Shown here piece after piece: positions 58,494-64,000 of a DNA stretch of 64,000 bases (position 1 is the first letter of the stretch; every line of letters begins with the position of its first letter). Origin of the DNA: Oscheius onirici (Eukaryota; Nematoda; Chromadorea; Rhabditida; Rhabditidae); assembly GCA_932521025.1 (NCBI GenBank), contig OW051470.1:4760501-4824500 (forward strand), written 5' to 3'. The position numbers and the translations under genes were made by a program. The notes below the pieces were generated by a model. That model was not told where the DNA came from, made no database searches, and worked only from the letters and a program-made list of their open reading frames with translations.

Positions 58494-60124
58494 TTAGGAC
58501 TCCTCGATGGAGGATGACCATTGCACTGGCGCACGTTTCTTTCGACGTTCACATCTGAGAAGTCTTTTATCGTGGAAGAAAAAGACGCTACCTCGGACAA
58601 TGGTAGCTGTGAAGTTCGAAACACTTCGAATGGAAGACAGCAACACAACTGGGACAAATGGCTACTCCGTCTGTGAAAGGATAGAGCAGTTCGTTTTTCT
58701 TTTTCGGATCGTCACACAGCTCACAATAGAAACCATTTCCACAACAGGTTACACATTCCTGAAAAGAACCATTCTGAAGATCTAAGGAAAAGTCACCTTT
58801 TCGATGTGCTGTCTGAACACCAAGTTGATATCTTCAATATCTCGGAGTAGATCTCCTTCACACAATCCTCTTAATTCGGACAAAGAGTACATGTCCGCAT
58901 TCTCGACAAAATGTTGGTGTTTGTTGAGATACTGTAGAATTCGAAGTTTTTTGGCCGTCTGAACCTTTTCGTATTCCTACAAACTCTGTTCCTCACATGA
59001 CAACTAATAAAGTAGCACTTGAAAAAGAGAATATCTTTTCGTATCTTGTTCAATCTCCTCAAATCTTTGTGGTATTTGAACAGAGACGGATTCGCTTGAC
59101 TCATATCAATAAGGGGTCGAGTGTCCACAATGGACAGAAGTTGCTTGACCGCTCTACAGACTGGACGTGGAGTGGGGTCCATGTTATTGACAAGTCTAAT
59201 ATTATAATGATTTTTTAATCATGAATGTGCTCACCTGGCCGGAATAGTCCACTGGTCTCCCCAATGACAGTTCGGACAGAACAAAAGTCCCGTGTAGTCG
59301 CACAGTCGTGGTTCCATGTTTGCTGGTCCCTCTGTGAAAGTATTTTGTTTCAATGCACTTCTATTTGTTACCGTATACGAGAGGCGCTTGACACTCTGCA
59401 CAGGCATAGTTCTGACCATCGAGTCCTTTTTGCTCAGAAAGGGATAAAACAAGACAGAAGTCCCTCTTGTTGGCTGGCCCACCGGCACAGATTCTCCTCA
59501 CCTCAGAGGCGCATTTGTCATGAGCTCGGAATCCGCAGACGGAGCACCGCCTCCAGCTTTGAAGAAGTTTCCAGATACTGCACATACACACCTGAAAAGG
59601 GTCAAACAAGACGGACCTTCGGAGGGTATTTTCTTCCGTTTCAGTTATTTATCTTATACGAAATACTACTAACTCTCAACATACCTCACAACACGGATTG
59701 TGTCTCCCTCCTCGAGTTGGTTGCAGCACAAAATTGTGGCCACGGCTGCGAACAACAACTTGAGAATTGCCAGAATCCTGTAAGGATAGAGTAAAGTAAA
59801 AAGTGATAGTTACCTCAAGTGACTGTTTCTCCAAGCCCAATTGGACTATTTTCTCCATATAGGCTTGTCGATTGAGAGTGTCTTTCGTCTCTACACATTC
59901 TTTCAACTTCTCTTTACAATATACAACGACAGTGTTGATCTCTCCCAGTCTGAGCAATAGAATTGGACTGTCTGGTCGACTTACCTGTCACAGTCTGGAT
60001 GTTTCAATCTGAGTTCCTCTAGCACTTGACCAATTTCCACATCCAAAGGAGTCTCCTCTTCACCCAGACTTTCCTTTCTGAACGGAAACGATTCAAGAAA
60101 GTTCTCTATTGCAGGCGAAGTCAT
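58494..60124 (-). CDS. DEF8: DEF8-type zinc-finger (Rubicon homology/C1-like) protein
   Basis: Family member of DEF8, PLEKHM1 and Rubicon, which bind Rab7 on late endosomes and lysosomes; DEF8 also promotes lysosome positioning in osteoclasts. Start MTSPAIENFLESFPF. Then NTVVVYCKEKLKECVETKDTLNRQAYMEKIVQLGLEKQSLE. The C1-like finger is RCSVCGFRAHDKCASEVRRICAGG. The zinc-ribbon part follows: YACAECQAPL, RLCDYTGLLFCPNCHWGDQWTIPARLV, PRPVCRAVKQLLSIVDTRPLIDMSQANPSLFKYHKDL, and the Cys-rich end ECVTCCGNGFYCELCDDPKKK, FHSKCFELHSYHCPRCERRKKRA. A 37 nt intron (about 58556-58592) restores the last CxxC. About nine exons, full length. Confidence 0.9.
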
Positions 60125-61564
60125 CTGGAAGTCTAAATATCAAAATGACTGTTATGTTTCTAAACAAAAGCAAAAGAAATCGATTTTATTTAGTACAAGC
60201 CGTTCCTCAGACACGAGAACTGCTACATTGAGTGAAATATTGCGACTAGATCCCGACGAAAAAATGGGCGCTGGTGTTGCAATTGTCGCCCCAGCTGCTC
60301 AAGAACGAGAAGAAAAAAGTCATCTCTTGCCAGAGAGAGAGAGAAGCTCTTTCTAATTACACTCGTCTAATTTTACTACCCTCTTTCTTTCCTTGCAGTG
60401 GTCTTCTCTTTTCTCTCTCCAATCATACCTGGGTCAAATAAAGGACTGTGAGATGGGGAACATGGGTGACTCAGTATAATTAAAGTGTCCAAAAAGCAGC
60501 GAAATTGGTAACACAGAGCCTGTGCTATCTCTTTACTCGAAATGACTCTAATCTCAGTGAAATCCGGAAATGGCGATTATCTATTTAGCATCCGATCGTA
60601 CTTTTTACTTTTAAGAAACTCTTGTTTCTGAACTATCTAATAGGAAGTGAAAATTCGAACCAGAGTTTGACCAGGCAAACAATTCATAACAAATGACTTC
60701 GCACATCTAATAAAATTGTCGAAAAATCTCTCAAACGACCCATTCCTACAGGGACAGTCGCTAATTTGATCATCGTGAAAATCTTCTCTGCGCAGCACTT
60801 TCCGTGGGAAAAGGGCACTCATACAGGGCGCCTTCTTCTTTGATTATCCATTTTTACTCGACTTTTTCTATTTGAGGTACAAAAACTCAATTTGGGATCA
60901 AATACATCTGAACGCAATGCGCGAACCCCCGAAAGACATAAATTTCTCGGAACAGATAGAAATGTCATAGATCGTTTGTTGACCCACCCAGCTGTCATTG
61001 TTCCCACCACTTTTTTTGACTTGCGTTTTGAGATGGGAGGTTCATTTCCAATCCTCTTCCGAACTCTCATCTAGTTGTCTGTTAGCTGACGACACAGCCA
61101 TCTTCATATTACTAGCTATTGTCAAACAGACGATTGTTTGTGACTGAAAACACTCACCGGGAAAAGATAGCAAGGACTATAAGTTGTCTGTTTGAATCGA
61201 TAACAACTGTTATCAAGATAGCCACCACTTTTCGGTAGTCAAAAAGTTGGGAAAGAATAAAGTTGGTTAAAAAGGCTGTTTACAGGTGATAACAAAAAGA
61301 GAACAGCTAGCTGACCTTGATTCCCTGCCACTGTCAATACACTCCTCTCTATATTCTTTCATAAAACTATTTGATCAAAACGAACTGGCGTGTTTAGACT
61401 ATTCCACGATTAGTTGAGTGTGCGATTAGCATAAACTTGTCGTATTTCCTGACTCTCTTAAAGAAATTTTAAACATCTTTCATTTCTTGCGACTCACTCT
61501 TGACTACCTTATATTTATTGTTTTAGGTTGGTCTAAATGCCTGAGAGTCAAATTCTGTTGTGAA
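60125..61564. other. Intergenic, 1.4 kb
   Basis: Divergent promoter region between DEF8 and the small membrane protein gene. Open frames here lack recognisable protein. No repeats noticed. Confidence 0.45.
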
Positions 61565-61967
61565 ATGGAAGAATACTTAGAGGAGACAAAAAGGTACGGG
61601 TTCATTAAAAAAAAACAGGTGTTTCTAATAATAGCAGGTTTCCTATTATTGGGAAAAATATTCGGGTCTCCTGGCGATGAAAACAGCTGACATGGAATTC
61701 TTTCAGATGGATCGATGTACATTTGTTTCTAGTTCTGGCCGGACTATCCGCGTTTGTAATACTCTTCTTGCTCTCAATATTTCTATGTTTGTGCATAAAA
61801 TGTAAAGGAAGACAGACTGACGAGGTCAGTATTTGCTCAAATGATTCAGAATTTAACTTATTCAGAGCTGCGAGCCTTTGCACTACCCATCATCTACTCT
61901 ACAGTATATTCGCTTTAACCAAGTGATTAAGCCCCCTTCATCCACTGTCCCCGTCGTCAAGATATGA
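61565..61967 (+). CDS. Small single-pass membrane protein
   Basis: Not recognised. Three exons: MEEYLEETKR, then after an about 110 nt intron WIDVHLFLVLAGLSAFVILFLLSIFLCLCIKCKGRQTDE, then SCEPLHYPSSTLQYIRFNQV, ending PPSSTVPVVKI; about 82 residues. One strong transmembrane helix (about residues 14-38) is followed by Cys/Lys/Arg, which by the positive-inside rule puts the C-terminal half in the cytosol. The cysteines at the membrane edge could be palmitoylated (inference). AATAAA lies about 30 nt after the stop, and the splice phases agree, so it is likely a real gene despite its size. Confidence 0.7.
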
Positions 61968-62199
61968 GTCATCTGTCGAAATTCGTCGGTAAATACCTCA
62001 AAATAAAAGTGCCATCTTGAAAAATCATTCATTAGAAATATAGTGTACATTGTTGGAAAATTCAATCTTTTTTTGAAATGTTGAAAATGGGGCGTAATAA
62101 AGAGGATGGGAACAGCTCCCTAATATAGGTTAAAAACATTAAACAGACAGAAAAAGGCACCTGCATTAGTACGGAATACGTATATAAAGTTTCTGGGCG

Positions 62200-62964
62200 T
62201 TACAACATTTGATGATGAACATCTTCTCCGTGCACAACATGGTGCATTGCTAGGCCTTCATCTTCGAGATGTTCCATTCCAGGAATTTTAGGCAGTGTTG
62301 ATTTGTATTCTCGCATTTCCTGAAAAAGTTGTTGTCATTCCGGAAAAGGTTTTATGAAATGGGCACAAATTGAAGCGAAAACATACGTCGGCATATCGTT
62401 CTTTATCCGCGAGAGCTTTATTTTCGTACATTTCCCTTTCTTCTGGCGACACGACTTTCCAGAGTCTTCCAAGCTCTTGGGCGACCTGACCAACTTTCCA
62501 TTCCGGATGGCCGCCTTGCACTGCAGGCCTTCTATCTTGAGAGAAAAAGAAGAAAGCGGACCTAATATTTATGTGTGTAAAATGGAATAGCTTACAGAGC
62601 TCTTTTCGGTGCATTAGGATCCTTTTTAGCACGTTTTCTTTTTCTCATTTGATCTTCGCCACCATAAGCAGCAACTTCGGCCTGATAGCGTTCTGCGTCT
62701 TTCTGAGCTAGTTCGTAGAATCGCCTTTTTTCTTCGTCGGACATTGTCTACAAACCAATGGGCAGATAAAAAATGGGAATAGACGCATACCTTCCACTTC
62801 TCGCTGCATTTCTTAGAAATTTCTGTGACTTGAACATTCTCATTTGGATACTTCTTTTTGTGTTCTTCGTAGCACATTTTAACGAAGAAACCGTAGGGGG
62901 ACGTCTTGCCACGAACAGGCGGCTTGCCGATCTCACGCATTTGCAGTATTTCTGAAGAATTCAT
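62200..62964 (-). CDS. hmg-1.2: HMGB-type protein with two HMG boxes
   Basis: Chromatin protein that bends DNA. HMG box [41 protein letters not shown], then [32 protein letters not shown]. The basic linker is [19 protein letters not shown] box [64 protein letters not shown]. Nearly identical to worm HMG-1.2. It ends DVHHQML, a His-rich tail rather than the acidic tail of vertebrate HMGB1. Four exons with short introns; the ATG at 62964 is behind an acceptor-like ctctag. Worm HMG-1.2 acts in Wnt and nucleosome contexts. Confidence 0.95.
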
Positions 62965-64000
62965 GCTGACTTCTAGAGGGTACACAAGAGAGTTCGAGAT
63001 AAACGGAAACAAAGAGACTATTTAGCAACAGACGTACAGAATATTTGCGAGTTTTCATGAAAGACTTTTGAAATGGTGAATTTCAGGTTTCTGATGGTCT
63101 GCTATTTAATCAAACAAGTTATATACCAGCAGCCAACTACGACCGCTTTCGCCGCCCTGGCGCTCAAATATACGAAACAGAATCTGCCCAAGTTCTAATT
63201 AGAAAGATAGGTTTTGTCAAAGATCAAGTTGGGTGGCTATTTAGCTAAATTTATATACGACTGCTTACCACTCCAAGTGCAAACGTGACTCTGAATCCTG
63301 ACAATTTCTGTCTTGTCGCGACGAATCTCGTGGTCATTGACAAACAAGCATGGATTCCAAACAGTCCACCACAGACACCATTGCGGTTTAAATGCATTGT
63401 TTAGATTGTAATTATACTTGTTTTGAACAACAGATAAAAACGATTCTGAATGTCGACAATACTAAACTTTAATCGAAACATTAAGTAATAAAAGCAGAAT
63501 CAGTTGTTTTTGAAGAAATAAGGAAAAATTGTGAAGGAAGCTGAAAGAAAGAGTACGCTGCGACTGGAGGGCGCGAGGCGGCCATCGATGAGAGAATGTG
63601 ACGTCGACACGACCCAGAGACAGCGGGAAAGTGATAGACTGAGAGAATTGAGAGAATTAGAACATTACGCGGAGACGCAGACAAGAAAGATCGGCCTCAC
63701 ATGTGGTTAAGGATAGCCCTGCGACTGCAGAGGGAACGTTATTGATTGTTAGGTGTTGAGTAAAGGCTGTCGAACAGCCCATGGCAGATTGCCAACAATT
63801 GAAATGACAATGACTACCGTAATCGAAAAATAGTGCATGAACTGCGTACATTCGGTGAAAAATTTAAATTTCTCGTGACTTTCCATAGAATCGAACTACC
63901 TTTTGCAGAGCTTGCTTTACACAAAGTACAAACGTCAAGTTTCCCAGCAAAGATTATATTGATGCTATCTGCATGACATTTTAAAAATAAGGATTGCACC
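62965..64000. other. Upstream flank of hmg-1.2
   Basis: Promoter side; a TA/GC mixed sequence with no supported gene up to the window end. Confidence 0.4.

Overview
The window is nuclear DNA from a nematode, most likely Caenorhabditis or a close rhabditid. Genes are dense and lie on both strands. Introns are mostly 37-60 nt with TTTCAG-type acceptors, several start codons sit just behind a trans-splice-like acceptor, AATAAA signals follow stop codons closely, and short inverted-repeat elements fill the gaps. Several products closely match worm proteins known from memory (SBP-1, HMG-1.2, CCCP-1, PXL-1, HLH-11, HCP-6, haspin). No prokaryotic, phage, CRISPR or organelle features were seen. All calls come from reading translations by eye; exon borders are approximate unless a splice site is discussed.

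Layout. 0-4.3 kb: a DUSP19-like phosphatase (+) convergent with an SLC6-type transporter (-). 4.56-5.67 kb: a palindromic DNA element. 6.5-10.9 kb: a housekeeping block, MRPL45 and dss-1 (+), then RPP25/Alba and etf-1/eRF1 (-). After a 2.2 kb gap holding a GC-rich palindromic element comes sbp-1/SREBP (+, 13.2-17.7 kb). 18.3-21.9 kb (-): a secreted Thr-rich protein followed closely by legumain, a probable operon pair. 24.6-27.3 kb: cccp-1 (+). 27.7-29.7 kb: pxl-1/paxillin (-). 30.8-31.9 kb: an RBM7-like RRM protein (-). 33.6-39.3 kb (+): haspin kinase, SAP30BP and a small secreted Cys-rich protein. 39.4-43.2 kb: condensin II subunit G2 (-). 43.7-45.5 kb: an F-box-like gene (+) with mobile elements inside two introns. 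45.6-46.2 kb: TRAPPC6 (-). 46.5-50.8 kb is repeat-dominated, with hairpins and a nested element carrying a dead RTE-type reverse transcriptase. 51.0-52.2 kb: an unrecognised gene with an acidic tail (+). 52.9-54.3 kb: hlh-11/AP-4 (-). 56.9-60.1 kb (-): DEF8, then a protein with a PAM2 (PABP-binding) motif. 61.6-62.0 kb: a small single-pass membrane protein (+). 62.2-63.0 kb: hmg-1.2 (-).

The genes are mostly unrelated conserved eukaryotic functions: translation, RNA processing, chromosome structure, lipid control, vesicle and endolysosomal traffic, and muscle adhesion. Links that can be argued are possible operons (etf-1 with RPP25, MRPL45 with dss-1, the Thr-rich gene with legumain, perhaps DEF8 with the PAM2 gene). 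The most interesting observations are a cluster of ten CAGCTG E-boxes around and upstream of hlh-11, whose family binds that sequence; the unrecognised PAM2 protein with a possible eIF4E-binding motif; a Cys-rich secreted gene that seems to use a GC-AG intron; and nested palindromic elements.
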